Of a stretch of DNA of 64,000 nt, positions 50,589 to 64,000 are shown in pieces. The notes below the pieces were generated by a model. That model did no database searches and had not been told where the DNA came from. It worked only from the letters and a program-made list of their open reading frames with translations. Source of the DNA: Anopheles merus (Eukaryota > Arthropoda > Insecta > Diptera > Culicidae); contig NC_054083.1 of the NCBI RefSeq assembly GCF_017562075.2, positions 11,798,607-11,862,606 of the forward strand, written 5' to 3'. The translations under genes were made by a program, and so were the position numbers. Numbering within the stretch: the stretch's first letter is position 1; every line of letters starts with the position of its first letter.

Positions 50589-53500
50589 CATTTTCGATCC
50601 CATGCCACCTCTGTCACACTAGGCGTTCGCACATTTATCTGACATTTGAACGACATCTGAAAGTGGGAGGTTTTTTTTACTTCCTTGAATGTTTTTGTGT
50701 TTGCTTGGGTGGTGTATGTGTTTGGATGTAGGTAGCACGCCGAACAAAACCGTCCCACCATCAACTTCAAACCTCAAACGCCAAACACACAACGTTACCA
50801 TCGCGGTAGGTTACGTTAGCTGGGATAAAGATGTGTTTGGTGCCGGATGCGTGAGGAAGACGGCGCACTGTACATCATACTAAGTGCAAAAGTGCTTCCT
50901 CTTTTTTACCATTTCTTTTCGTACCTTTTTCCAAGAAAAAGAAGCTTGCTCGGTTTTTAGATGTTTTACCTGCCCGTGGAAAACACACACGCAGTTATTG
51001 GACACTTCGTACAGAGAAAAAATATTTTTTTTAAAATAATTGTGTCTTTGATTGGTGTGGAAATCTCCTACAAAATCACTTTCACACCACATTTCCAGTA
51101 ATAAATTCCCCACTATAGACGACGAAATCTACGCTAATGCCCCTAACACTACCCAAGCGTCCGTTATCATGACCTATCTTATGCAAATTGCCCTTAAATG
51201 AAATACCACCCAAAAACGGCGACAGGGGAATCATTTCTCTCAAAATAACAATCATCTCCTCGGCCATGTACCGTTCGTTTCTGGTTTGCAAGATTGCCAT
51301 CTCGCTTCTTGAAAGAAACTTTAAATAGTCTGCTTTCTTTGTTGCACAAGCAGGTAACGTGTGCTGTGCCGCAAAAGGACATAGCAGCGATAAACAAACG
51401 ACCAAACACACCGCGCCCACATCCTGGCAATATGACAATACTGTCTAGAGCGTGCTCGAACGTAGGGAGCCCCGGAACATGGCGCCACTCTAGACGTGGG
51501 CAACACATAAATGAAGAAATATTAACGCACCGCACCCTAATATAATATTAACGCGATATCTCTATGGGCATATTAGGTAATGGCGTAGAACGTAAAAGTT
51601 TGCCCTGCTGTTGGACTGGTTTCCGGCAACCAGCGCCAGGAAGAACGCTTCTTCGATGGTAGGTGTATGTTGTTGCATGTTGCCAGCCTGTTGGTGGCTC
51701 GATTGGACTATTGTATTGGAAAAAAAGAAGAAATTCTGTTTTCTTTCTCTTCCTTTTTGCTCTATTCCATAAAAGGGATTTTTTTTAAATAAAAACGCTC
51801 AGGTGAAGCTTTTCGCACCTATACACACAGCTCGTGGAGCTGTTGCAGAGTTGTTTTTCTTGCGTTAAGTATCAGTTTGCGACTCGCTGGGAATACTTTT
51901 CTACACTTCAAGGAGTGGTACCCCAAACAATCATAAATATGAAATGAACCTGAGCGGCTGTGCTGGCATTTGCCCCCATGTCGCAGAGAAAATGTGACTG
52001 GTATCGTGATTGATTGAATATTTTAGGAATAAACCTTGTTTTACATTTTGAACACATATTTTTCACATTCAAGATAACCTAACGAATCTTTTACCTACAA
52101 AAAGCTTCAAACAAACTGCAATAACTTGTTATTCATAGAAAACGCTCAAATTGTAATGCAGCCTGAACAATGCAACCATCCATTTAAAAATGTATGCATC
52201 ACTTAACATTCTGAACGCACTTCGCGCACAAAAGAGCGACCCATCATTTATCGGCTTATTTTCCTATTTTGCGCTCACTATCATCCATTAAATCGTCTCA
52301 CTCGAATTGTCAACTTGTCACCGGGACCATAACAAAGCCATTCAAACGAGCTGTGCAAGTACTATCACCTCATTCCTGTACTTCTTGCACTTCAAACAAG
52401 CGTCTTAAGCTCCCAAACGAAGGATACTTTCTTTTGGCTAGGGAAAAGAATGAACGACCCAGCAACCAGCACATTCACGCAGTGCAGAGACACACAAAAC
52501 CTCCGACAGATCGCTCGCTCTTAGCCGCATACAATAAGGGGGTATGCTTATGAAGTGACATTTGCTGCCGGGCTGCCCGTTTCCACATACCTTCCCCTGG
52601 CGCCGGAAAATAAATTTGTTCCGACTGTGGGAGCAATTATTTCCCAGCTTCCTGCCCACTAGCGTAGCGCCGGGGAGAAGAGCGAAAAGCGCAACTAGTC
52701 GCCGCATTTGCCAACCGAATGACAAACGACAGCGAACGCTCACTCGTCAGTACTCGGGGCACTGGCTGAATGAATGCACAGGGTTTCAGTTAGCTGCGTG
52801 CCTTCCGGGGGGACCTAACAGCAGCAGCAGCACATGAATCATATTGTCAGCCTTCTTTTCAAGTTGGCAACTTTCCTTTGCCGCTCGCTTTTGTCATGTG
52901 CCATTTATTTCATGCCGTAAGTGGTGCTCTATCTTCACACACCGCCTCCGTTTCCCTGGACATACGAAACATAATGCATACGAGGTGTATGTGTGTGTGT
53001 AAGGCCGGATATGGGCTTCGTTATTGGCAGCACTAGTTTTGGTGGTTAGGGGTTTTCGCCAGGGCTATCGTTGACAGTGTCGCTCGACTTCTCTTGTATT
53101 CCGGGTTTTTTTCTCTCTTTTCTCTCTCTCCACCTATCAACTTCTCAAAACACATTTCTTTATGCCTGATGGAAGCAAATATCTACATCGGCTGGTGGCA
53201 TCACCATGCACCACTGTGTACACGGTTGGAAATACACCAGAGAAACAACTCAGGACAGCACTATGTCACTTCCATCAAAACCCCACAAACCGCACATTGT
53301 TCGGTCTTGGAGCAGTGTCAGTGATAAGAGCCCAGCTCTCCATTGAAGAAAAAAAACCCCTGTGAGACAGTGTTTCAGGAAATGGAGCAATGCAAAATGG
53401 AATTGCTCTACGAGAAAAGTGCTCTCAGGGAGGGCGTATCGATGTCAGCTTAGAGCCGGTGATTTCACCAGTGATTCTGACTGCAAAATAATACATTGGT

Positions 53501-55070
53501 CCATGTTAAGATGACAAGATATTTGTCGTGATTTTGTGCTGCACTGCGATTTTATATATTTCAACGTCATGTGTTTTTACTTTCAACTGTTTGGATTGAA
53601 ATGTTTCTAAATACCAAAAGCTATTAAGATATGAAAAAAACATTCACAATTCTTTGCGAGAGGCAAATGTTACATTTCCGTTTCAGGCGGGCACAACATG
53701 AAAAAAAAACAATCTTCCAACTGTCATAAATCATAAGCCGACTGGCTTGACTACATCACCAAAGAGAATCCACTCGCGTACCAAACGTACGGTTTACCAC
53801 TGGTCGCATACTGAGCAGAGGGCACTCCAATGCACTGAACATAATTTCACACGTGCCGGCTGCTGTTGCTGGCTGAATGTGTTGTTCAGCCGTATCATGT
53901 GGGCCAGCAGTAGATCATTCCAAGAAGCGGTGGTTTACTGCGACCAGCCGAGGTTAGCGCAACACACGGCGCATAGCGAAAAGATCAACCAGAAACTCTT
54001 CCCCTGGCGTTTCGGTACAACCGCCAAGCACACTGCTTGGTGCTTTACAGCGCATACCATACCAAACGACTGTGAATGGACGGCGCTGCGTAGAGACGTT
54101 GCGGTACCATGTTTCGGTGGTTGTCGAGGAATGCATGCACGTACCCTTATTCGTTATTCGCATGTCTGATCCTGAATAGCACTGCCCCTACTCACCATAT
54201 TCGCCAGATGCCCTCGCACTATGTCCTTTTCTGCTTCCCTTCCCCATGGCCAATGGTTGTCACGACACAATCTTTCTCCATTTCCCTTCAAAAACGTCCT
54301 GGCAAACGTCCCTATCGCATCGTTTCAGGTATTTTTTTTTATTTTGCTTGGTCTGTAGCCCCAGTTTATCCTACATTGGGTTCCTTGCTGCACAATTGTT
54401 CCAAAAGGATGCCACCACACAAAGGGGTGCTACAAATACTCTCCTTTCTCCGGGTGTTTTATCCGCGTGAAACATTTGTCAAGCTCACATTCCTGCACTC
54501 CCCCCCATTCGCTCGACGGGAATAATGAAACAAACAAAAAATAAAATCCCAAACATTTGCCCCTTGGACACACCAGCACAAAACAAATCAACAGTGAATA
54601 AACCAACTGCAACAGAAAAAGAAAAAAAACTCTCGTCCATTCTTCAGCCTACCTTCAGCGCTTCCTCAGGCGGGCAAAATAGCCCACAAGTTAAGTCACA
54701 ACCGCTGGACGGGAAATAAATTGGATATGACATAAAAATTATTCTTTTATGTTCCATGTTTAAGGGCAACCCTGGGAGGCAAGTGTCCAAGGGAGAAATT
54801 GAAGCGAAAGTTGGCGCTGCAAAAAGAACATTCAACTGTATCGGTGACGACCTGGAAAGGCTCCTGCCTCGGTCGTGGGACATAGCGCCGTGGGATTGGT
54901 TGCTTATCACGCGCAGAGAAAAATTGACTTTGAAAGTAAACCCTCCGTACGTTGGTGTGGTGACATGGCCGAAAGAAAAATCATATTCACCACAGTCGAT
55001 GTCACAACAACGTGAAAAAGTAGCGAGAAAATGTTGATTAATTTATATTGTTGCTTTTCTTTCTCCTCAG

Positions 55071-55092
55071 CCATTTTCTTTATTTCTGTAAG
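55071..55092 (+). other. Strong 3' splice-site-like sequence and possible 22-nt mini-exon
   Basis: TTGATTAAT followed by a clean pyrimidine tract and CTCCTCAG at 55070 is one of the best acceptor-like sequences in the window. A donor-like AAG|GTACAA follows only 22 nt later. The 22-nt segment would shift frame. It might instead be an inactive decoy acceptor. Confidence 0.15.
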
Positions 55093-57367
55093 GTACAAAT
55101 TTTGATTCAATTCGTTTAATTAATTTGATCAATTAAAAGGAAATATATTTCATTCCGCTTCCTTCTTTTAACGAGTGCTGAGCATACTCTTAAGCATTTT
55201 TTACATTATTATAAAACTTATTACATCATTATATCTTGCTTTTGTATATCTCATTATTATTTGTGCGTTAAGTTAAGTCAAACATTGCAACACTCCAACA
55301 CGTAGCAAGAAGGATTTCCACGTTCTTTCCATCAATCACTGCTATCACAGGGTTTCACGAGCCCAGAGATGAAATCACTTTTCCCACCCCCGAGCCATCC
55401 ACACACACTCACACACACAGTCTCACAAACATATAAGCAGGCAGCCAACAGAAGCATCGTGCGTCTTGGTGCGAAAAGCAGCGTCCTCCTGTTTGGAAAA
55501 GCCAGAAAGAAAATGAACCAAATGGTGGCTTTAATTTTACCTCATTTGTCTTTCGGCGAAAATGGGGGAAGGGTTTTCCTTTGCAACCGACAACATCGCC
55601 CCCGGGGCACACGCAACGGTACAAATGTGACTCTACCTTTGACACGTGCCGTTTCGGAGAACCTTGCACCTCGCATATACTCGCACACTAAGCCAGTGGC
55701 GGTGTGTACACGCGTTTCTGAGTGTGCGTGCGCGTTGATTGTGTTGTGTGTTCCGGGAAAAAGGTTAAAGGTTTCCGGCTTTTATCTTAAAACGGGTTTA
55801 TGACTTTCAGTTTATAGTGAATGGCTGTCATTTGTCGTGTCCGTAGTGTCTCGGGCGAGTTTTGACAGAACTTTTCTGGCTCTTGGCCTTGCCCTCTTAT
55901 CCGTGCCACACCATTGGAAGTTGATGAGAAGGTGTAGCCCGTGTAGCCAGGGGCTGTTATCCAAGAAGCGTCCAACGATTACGAGATGAATAGGATGCGT
56001 GTTTTACTCACGCAACAAACAAGGTTGAGTCACACTCAGTGCTAAAACGGTCCCTGTGTGCCGGAGGGAAGGGAAATTTGTTCGGGGAATTTATTTCGAT
56101 TCCAGCTGAAGTGGCCCACAGGCTCTTGAGTGGCGAAACTGAACCCGACCCCGGTGTGTCCGTATGTTTGTGACAATTTCAAGTGACATCACCTCGTATC
56201 GTTAAACATGGGGAACAAAGTCAGCACAGGACGCAGCGCAGGTACGGACAGCAACCGACCACACTGGCTGCTTGAGTTAGATTCGCATGGATTCGAGGCA
56301 ATTTTCAACGCCTGCCGGCAGGGATGATTGCCTTCCGTGGTCGGGGCCGTCGTCCTTGTGGAGCCCACAGGATCCACTGCATTCCCGTTGTTTGTCTGGC
56401 AGGGGAGGTGGACAGGTTAGTTGGGGGAAAATGACGGCCGAAAAAAGGGTGAACCCTCGATTTAGGTAATCGAGTTATAGCGCTATAAACCATTCACCGT
56501 GGCTACGTGCCGCATTTAGAATCTCGACATTTTGATGAGCTGAGGGAAATCTGGTTTTCTCTTGTCTTCTCTCTTTTTTTATATTTTCTACACCCTCCAA
56601 CTTAGTCGTCCGTGCTGGCCGGAAATCCTTCCAATTGCATTGCAGGCCGTACCGTGATTACCATACACGAGACCACTGGGAACCTGCTCGTTTCGCTGTC
56701 CTAATGGTAAACGAAAAAAAGGGGTTGCCAGGAGGATTTTTCTCGTTGCTCTGTGTCTCCTTCGCCGGATTCCGGCCGTTCCGCTAACGAACCCATGACA
56801 CTAAGCGTTTTGATGTGTGACGGAAATTTATCATGCTCAGGTATACATGTCCATAATGCGTAGCTGTCACATCTATCAGCACGGATTGAGATCCACGTCA
56901 ACCGTGGCCTTTGTGCCGATGGGGTGAGTGGAAAATTGTCTTGGGCCGAGCCGCTCCCATTGGCTATTACTGGCGTGTGCAAGTCGCTCGACATTTTGCT
57001 GTTGATATATTTGAAGAGGGCCAAACAAGCGCACCAAAATGGCATTTCTGTAACGAGTCGAGCAGAGAAATAATAATTTAAATTATCTAAAGGCGAAATG
57101 TATGTAATGGGATCAAAACCAAAACGCTTTGACGATTCGGCTCCAGCAGAACTCATTTATAATTCTCCGCACGGACGGGCAAGGCTTAAGGGATCTTTCA
57201 CATTTCCAACTCTCTCATTGCACTCAAACACACACACAGACACAGGCGAATCTGGAGGCAGTCCCTGTTTTAATTCCAGCCGCATTATTCCAAACAGCTT
57301 TTCAACCCTCAATTCCCACCGGAAGCATTCATTGATGAATTGATCATGTTATTTTCCTTTCTTTACC

Positions 57368-58236
57368 TTGAGATGCGGTCGCTACAAAGGCGAAAACAGT
57401 AACAGTGAAGAAATACGAAAACGAAAACAAAAAAAAACCCTTGCAGCGAGCGATTGGACCCGCCGACATCGACAATCCTTATCAGTGTCTGCTTACAGCC
57501 AGAAACCATCGAATTCCCTTGAGTGTTTGGCGGGCGCATCTGCTGGATGTTGCCTGCCTGCTGCTAAAAAGAGATTTTATTTGCACCGAAATGAAAGGAA
57601 TGACAGCCGGGTGGATGCTCACGAATCAAACGCGTGCTCTACCACGCCTGAAGCCCTTTTTTTGGATGGTGATCCCTTTTGTGAGTGGAACGCTTTCATA
57701 TCGCTCTTCGGCTGCGAGGCCGAATCGTCCGCCCATCGAGGAGCCCGGCCGTCCGCGTTCGTTTGTTTCTGGGCGCCTCCTTATCTGTCGAGCCCATAAG
57801 TAACCTTCGAGGGAGAGCGCTCGAAGTGCCTCTAGGTGGCAACGCAAACGAAGCACCAACACAAAAAAGGAGGCATTTTGGAGCAAGAAAAAGGGCACCC
57901 CACCGGGTCGTGCTGTTGTGTGTACCCCTTTTCCATGCCGCTTCCAGGCTGGAGGATGGAAGACGGGCACAATATCCTTTATGCCATCCTGTACGCCTTG
58001 GGGCGATTGAAAGGATTTTTGTTATCCGGTATCGTTCCCCGGCACTCCGGCAACCGTGCAAAACGCCGCCGCCTTGCCATGCCTTCGTGCCATCGGGAAA
58101 AGCAGATGGAGGCATTCACAAATCCCGTGCAGGGATGGCCTCACGCACCCAGGCTTATCGCGCCCAATCCACCAGCCGCTTTCTGTTTCCATTCGATTGC
58201 ACACCATTACCAGTTAAGGTCTCTAATGTAATTTAG
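57368..58236. other. GC-rich interval open in several frames on both strands
   Basis: Overlapping open frames of 114 to 183 codons occur on both strands here. The predicted peptides are rich in Arg, Pro and His and show no domain, which is what GC-rich non-coding DNA gives by chance. Recorded because it is the densest such interval in the window. Confidence 0.3.
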
Positions 58237-59071
58237 CTAACCGGATTCAGCGGCGTTATAACGAACCGACGAGTGAGGCAGTTGATGGCAGCTGGAGGAG
58301 GAAACAGCTAACAAACAAACAAGTAAACAGGAGAAAGTTTGACGTAGGCAAAAAACTGGACAAACAAGGAAGGAAAAAGTAAGAGGAAAATCAAAGCTGC
58401 TGATAAGATTGAACTGAGGCCGGTTTCTTTTTGCAGGTTTGAGCATTGATGGCTTAAGATAGCCATCTTGATGGGCATCAATTATGGGGTTAGTAGTTAA
58501 GGAAGTGAGTTGAATCTGTGTTTTGGCAACGAAATGTAGGTTCAAAACTACAGTTTTCAGGATTTTTAATGTATTGCTTTGTTTAGCATTTTCGATGCAT
58601 TAAGGTGAAGATAAACTCTTACACATTGTTACTTCTTTACTTTTTGCTTTTAACAATGCTATTTCATACAATCCTCAAGACAATGCAAAACAAGACTTAT
58701 ATCACTATTATCTCTTCTAAACTATTTGTAATGAAATATTCGGAAGACCATTTATTATTGATTCAAAGTATAAGCCACATTGGTTGGTAAAAAAACAGTT
58801 CATTTTTCAATAACGCTATCGCTGGAATAGATTTGCTCGAATGAAAACTAATTCTACCAAAGTACTTCAACCAAACTCCGGTACAATAAGCTGTTTTCCG
58901 GCACGAAGGCACGAACAGGAAACCAAACACAGGAAATAACCTTCCCTTCTCAGTTGGAATGCTTCAAATCACCACATGCTCCACATTACGGCTTCCTCCG
59001 CCGCGTGCATAGAGCAACCGGTGTGGAATGCATTCCGTGGTCACCGAGACTGACCACCGTCACCAAACTTT

Positions 59072-59085
59072 CACACACACACACA
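59072..59085 (+). repeat. (CA)7 microsatellite
   Basis: 14 bp of CA followed by TACACACC. Confidence 0.93.
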
Positions 59086-62000
59086 TACACACCCTAACTC
59101 ACGTGCCTGTTGGATGGTAACGAGTGATCATAAACGAAATTCCGCTTGAAAAATGCAAACAATTCGTCCCAATAATGGTGGCACGATTTCCGTTTCGAAA
59201 TTAAGCGGCTTACATCGTTCCCGAGCGCGCAGTGGTCGTTTCTGGTTTTGGGGGGACGTTTTGCGATTCGCATCCAATCGTACGCTTCGGCCCAAATCCC
59301 ACCCTTATTCTCCCGGCACGCACACGTCCGTGCACTGTGACCAACGTTCGAGCCAAATGGTTGGTGCGTGTACGATTTTATAAGTGTTGCTGCATTGTTT
59401 ACGAGCTACGTGCCATTCCGGTACGCGTCCGCGGATCTGAGTGCACGCATCCTAATGGAAAGTGACTCATTTCCCCGGGCGCTTTATTTGTTTTTTTTTT
59501 GGTTTTCTTTGTTTTTCTCCACCTATGCTAAACCAACACGAACCTGGTAGCTTACCTGAACCTGCTTGAAAGTGGGCACTTACCGAAATGTGCTCACACC
59601 CGGCAAGACCTTGTGCAACGTTGTAGGCGGCTGGTGGCTGATGCTGCTGATATTATTGCGTTTGCAATTATTAGTCCATAAATTTTGGGCAGCTTTGCAG
59701 CAATGAAAATAGTAATTTGGTGCCACAACTTCACGTTCACCTGTCTGCGGATTTGTGTCTCACGGTTCACCTTTGCCACTGATTGGTGGGGTTACACTTT
59801 ACTATGGTGGGTTCATGTTTGCTTCCAGCGTACTGGAAAATACTGGACCAAAGCTTCCTCGTCCCTGCCTTCCTGCAGCCACTCTGTTCATATCTCAATG
59901 ATTTTGTTTTTTGTCCGCCAATCTTGTTCCTGCTGAGTGCTGTTCCATACTAAAAACAAGCCCCACACTAGCCAATCCTGGCAAGAATGAAAATAATCTC
60001 CCACTCTCGGCTCTTAACCACAGCCGATAGAATCACCCCAGCAACGGTTGACCGCGTTCCGTGGACCGGAAACCGGGTTCTGTGGCAATGCAGGTGTGGT
60101 AGGTAACCATGCGCTATTCCGCCCCAAAGCGCCAGCCTATCCTCCACACCACCTGCCACGTAATCTCCCGATGCGAAACCAACATTCATAATTGCTCTGT
60201 GAACATGCTTTTCTCCAAGCGGACGCTCATCGAAGAGACCGATTCCGAGCGAGCCCGGCCCCAGTGGGACGCATTCAACCTTCATCGCCATCATCATTCG
60301 TACAGCGCCCTTTACCATATGCAGAGGCCTGGACACGCGCGCACATACACTCACACACACATACAAAGACTATAAACCAAACCCACCAAACCGAGCGCTT
60401 CGTCGAGCGAGCGGTTTTACGAACTCATACATATTTCTCGTTCGATTTTCTGTTCTGCTTCGGTTGGGTTCATAATTGGATTTTAAAACACTCTCCTTTC
60501 GGTTCGCCTTTGTTGAGTGGGTTTTAGTCACCGGGTGCCGATCCTTCACTTCACTTCACGCTTACCCATCCCGCGTCCAAACATTACAAAAAAAGCCGAA
60601 CCAAAAGGGTCCTCGCGGACAAATTATTGGTCAGCAGGACGACGATGGGAGAATAATTTCGGTATGCATCGTCCCGGGGAGAAACTAAGGATGGGGTAGA
60701 TCCCGTGCAAAATGCTGTTCTCCCTTTCCTCCCATCTAGTTTTTACGCTGGTAAACCATTTTCGCTTTACCTTTTCAATCTCGCACTAGTAAAACAGCTT
60801 TATGCAGCTGGGCAAAGAGCGTGGTGTGAAGCGGGACGAGTTTGGCGCCCGTCACTGTGCCTAGGCTCGGCTTCGGCAAATTAAAGGACCCATTTTTTAA
60901 TGTGCGCTATGGTTTTTGAAAGTGCTCACCGCGTTTACGGGTTTTGGTGGTGGTAGTGGTGGGTTCTGCATTGATGCCGTTCATTTTTCATTTTGCTCAG
61001 CCCCTCGTCGCCATTGGTTCTTGACGAATGAGTTTTGCAATATTTTACCGTTTTTCTTTTTACTGCAATGCATGTTGTATCACACACGGTGTTGGTGGAA
61101 CACCGTGCGATGGGTTTGTACGATGAATTTCGAAATTGGGAGACAGTGATGATGGTTAATAGCGTGCCCGGAACGTGTAATTACACTGGGGACAAACGTT
61201 TTCCCGTAGAGAATTCGTCCTCTTCTCCCGGATTTCACTCTGTTGTACCATTATGTTGTTTGTATGATTGAGTACTACACGTGTTCTTTAAGAGCATTAA
61301 AACAGTTCTTTCATAAAATATAAGTGCTCCCGGTATTGCTGTTTAAAGGGATTTATGGTTAAAACAAATTCTGATAAACTATAAAAATTAATACTTATGA
61401 AATATTTTTTGAACTGTGTGTCAATTTTGTACAATATATCTACTTTGAAGTCGACACACGTTGCAATCAATTTTAAGAAATTATTCTCTTTGTGTTGCGA
61501 CCCGATAACAGTAAAATAACTTTGTTATTTTCACATCGTACATTTATTCAAGATATGCACAATATTTTTAAATAATAAACAAAAATGATTTAAATTTATC
61601 AAATCAATTCTTCACTGTAAAAGCAGCATATTAGAAAATGATAAAAAAAAAAAGTTCAGCCAAAAACTAGTACCTACTCCATACCACTGCATACTTTTAA
61701 TTGGAACCCCTGAACTGATTGCTGTACTCTGTTTTTACATTTCCACTTTGAAATTATAATTGACTGTATCTATTCGAATCATCGTTCGACGGTACAGATG
61801 CACTTCGTCACCTTCGACTATGACAACACGACGTATGATGTTCGTTCGTTTCAGTGGCGGAACCAACGACATACCCGAACCCAAATCAACTTGAAGCTAA
61901 CGAAATAAACCAAATCGCGTACACACAAAAACACACAAGTAAACGTAAAACATAAAATCACAGCTACCGACCCCAAAAACAAAACATTGCCCTACGGCTA

Positions 62001-64000
62001 GACAAGCTTCTCGGTACCGAGTCCGGATGACAAACATTCGAATCCGTGCTTGGAAAGAAAACGCGTGAAAAACGGTGGCTACATCATGCATTCGATTTGC
62101 AGCGACGATGCATCATATCGCACCAGGGCAAGGAGGGCTAGGTGAATCGACACAAACATGTATTGATGCAATTTTTACAGCAACGTATAATAGCAGTGCC
62201 ATCGACGCTGGAAATAGCATTCCGTCCGTGTGAAGCTGGCAATCACAGTTGACAGATTTGTTATTTCCAATTTTTCCGTTTCCTATTTCGATCCCGTCCG
62301 CTTCCGTGGCTCCCCATTTCTCTGCACTTTAAGCAGCATTCGACGACCTGAAATGAGAACGCGAAAGCGACAGGTCCTCGCCCTGCAGCACTAATGGTAG
62401 GGAGGTGCTATGCTTGGGAAAATTCGGCTGCTTCACTGCCATCGTCGACGACATCGTTATGATCGCGATGGAGGTGACTGCTTTTCCGTGCGAAGCTCGC
62501 TGTCGAATCTTGCACATCAACTCGTAGCGTACACCGAACCGTACGAGTCATATCTTCTTTAGCCCGAAATAATGTTTGTGCATTTTTCTTTGCCATGTAC
62601 GTTTCGTCGCACGCTACCTCCATTGATGCTTCCCCGGTTCTAAAGCTCGTTTTGCTACGGCTCTTACCGGAAAAGAGTAGAATGTTGCAATATTGACGAA
62701 CTTTTCTCCTCCGGGCAGATGAAAGGATGACTGGTGCTATGTATGTGTATATATACATGTGTGCGTGTGTGTGTATTTGGAACTCAGCACCCGTAACGAG
62801 AGTGTTGCCATCGGTATCGAAATAAACCCACTAAGTGATGATCTTGGCTGTTTTCGAGCAGCAGTACGGTACACGTTTGCAGTGCAAGCATCCGTGGCTT
62901 CCCACACCCACTCCATGTGATTCGGCTTGCTTGCGTCCAGGAAAGTCGTTAGGACGTAGAGATGAGTTTTCACTCCAGACCCTCGCAAGTGGATATGAAA
63001 TGACAAAATTCACATTCTCACACGCCAAGCAGTGCGTTGCGCGCTTCCTACCATCCTTTTTCAATTCGACAGAGCGAAAAATATATATCGCTGGGAAGTG
63101 TGGCAAACATCGCACTCGCACCGAAACGGAAGCTCGAGCGTCGAGGAAAGTGGGAGCAGTGCAGACGGAATCTGATGGGGGAAATCGGTAGGACATGCCA
63201 ACAAATATTGCCGCAGTTATTGAACGGAAACAAGCAATTTGTGAAACGCGATGAGCTGTGAATGTGGATGGCGCTGCGCCGAAAGAGACTGAAATTTGTT
63301 TTGCGGATGATAAGATTTCCTCACTTAGTTTGTGTTTTTTTTTTGTTTATATGCTCTTTCGATAGCGCATCGGAGGAGGAGGGGAATAGCTGGATATTTT
63401 GCACTACTCTGCTGGTGGAAAAACATTTTCAAATCCACTCTCTATTCCATTCCAAACGGGGCTGCCGTACGAAAGGAAAACTATCGTACCCTGGCCATGT
63501 CTATGCCGGCCATGATTCTTTGGTTTCATCGCGTCAGTTTTGTGTGGGCGCGATGGAATCGAATTGATTGGAAAGATTCAACAGCAACCCAATAGCTGGG
63601 AGGCTCCTCGCCACAGGCCCAGGATTCAACAGCATTCAATTGAATTTTAATCTAACAAACGAAGTGCGATCGAATTTGGGCAAGCAATCGGAATGAATAG
63701 TGGTGGAAAAAAGCAGAGGGCGTATGGAGAGAAAAAACGCTTGCATTCTATTCCAAACAAATCGATGAATAAGGTTTCGGTAAGGTTTGGAATGGAATGG
63801 CAAAGAGCAGACAGACTGCAGACAGCAAACGAAAACGGGGGATATTATTTGATTGGAATCGATTTTGCATTGCATCGTACGATCGGAAACTAATGTTTTA
63901 ATGACGTTGAACGATTAGTGCCGAGAGTATTAGCTATGTTCGTTGGAGTGCTCTTAAAGCAGTGGATATAAAACTTGGGAAGAGTGATTAAAGATAAGTG

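Noticed and set aside
54310..54335. TTTCAG|GTATTT juxtaposition
   Set aside because: Pyrimidine tract is short and the donor GTATTT is poor; far weaker than the sites at 18675 and 48394.
58425..58445. TTTCTTTTTGCAG|GTTTGA
   Set aside because: Good acceptor half, but GTTTGA is not a usable donor, so not a recursive site; no following exon recognised.
61511..61533. Short hairpin AAAATAAC-TTT-GTTATTTT
   Set aside because: An 8-bp AT-rich stem is expected by chance in AT-rich DNA and is too short for a miRNA precursor or terminator.

Overview
The window is metazoan nuclear DNA, most likely from a small-genome, transposon-poor dipteran; an Anopheles mosquito is my best guess, but the species cannot be fixed from sequence alone. 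I recognise one protein-coding exon in 64 kb. It is a 126-nt internal exon at 37626-37751 on the + strand that encodes the first half of the second RNA-recognition motif (RRM2) of a CELF/Bruno-like RNA-binding protein. The residues match the CELF3-6 branch, whose fly member is bruno 3 (bru3), better than the CELF1/2 (arrest/bru2) branch. Neither the RRM1 exon that should precede it nor the exon carrying RNP1 (K-G-C-A-F-V) that should follow is visible. The rest of the window is therefore the 3' part of one giant intron (at least 37.6 kb) and the 5' part of the next (at least 26.2 kb).

Layout: 1-18675 is intron with scattered microsatellites. At 18675/18676 a strong polypyrimidine tract and CAG run directly into GTAAAG, a candidate recursive splice site. 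18676-37625 continues the upstream intron and holds a 20-bp perfect palindrome, an inverted pair of octamer sites and a (CTG)7 run. The exon lies in an AT-rich basin (about 36.1-38.5 kb) with UGU-rich clusters on both sides. 37752-48394 is downstream intron with a (CT)32 tract and a 16-G run. At 48394/48395 is a second, stronger candidate recursive splice site (pyrimidine tract, CAG, then GTAAGC). About 2 kb further on is a perfect (TG)113 microsatellite in the sense orientation. The remainder to 64000 is intron without recognised genes.

How the parts may fit together (inference): both introns look as if they are removed stepwise through zero-length exons. The gene encodes a protein of a family that binds UGU/UG-repeat RNA, and its own pre-mRNA carries a very long (UG)n tract plus UGU clusters around an in-frame-skippable exon that encodes part of an RNA-binding domain. 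That arrangement suggests autoregulation of splicing. I saw no transposon-encoded proteins, tRNA, rRNA, snoRNA, known miRNA or CRISPR. The many ORFs up to 189 codons lack family features and overlap on both strands, so I treat them as chance.
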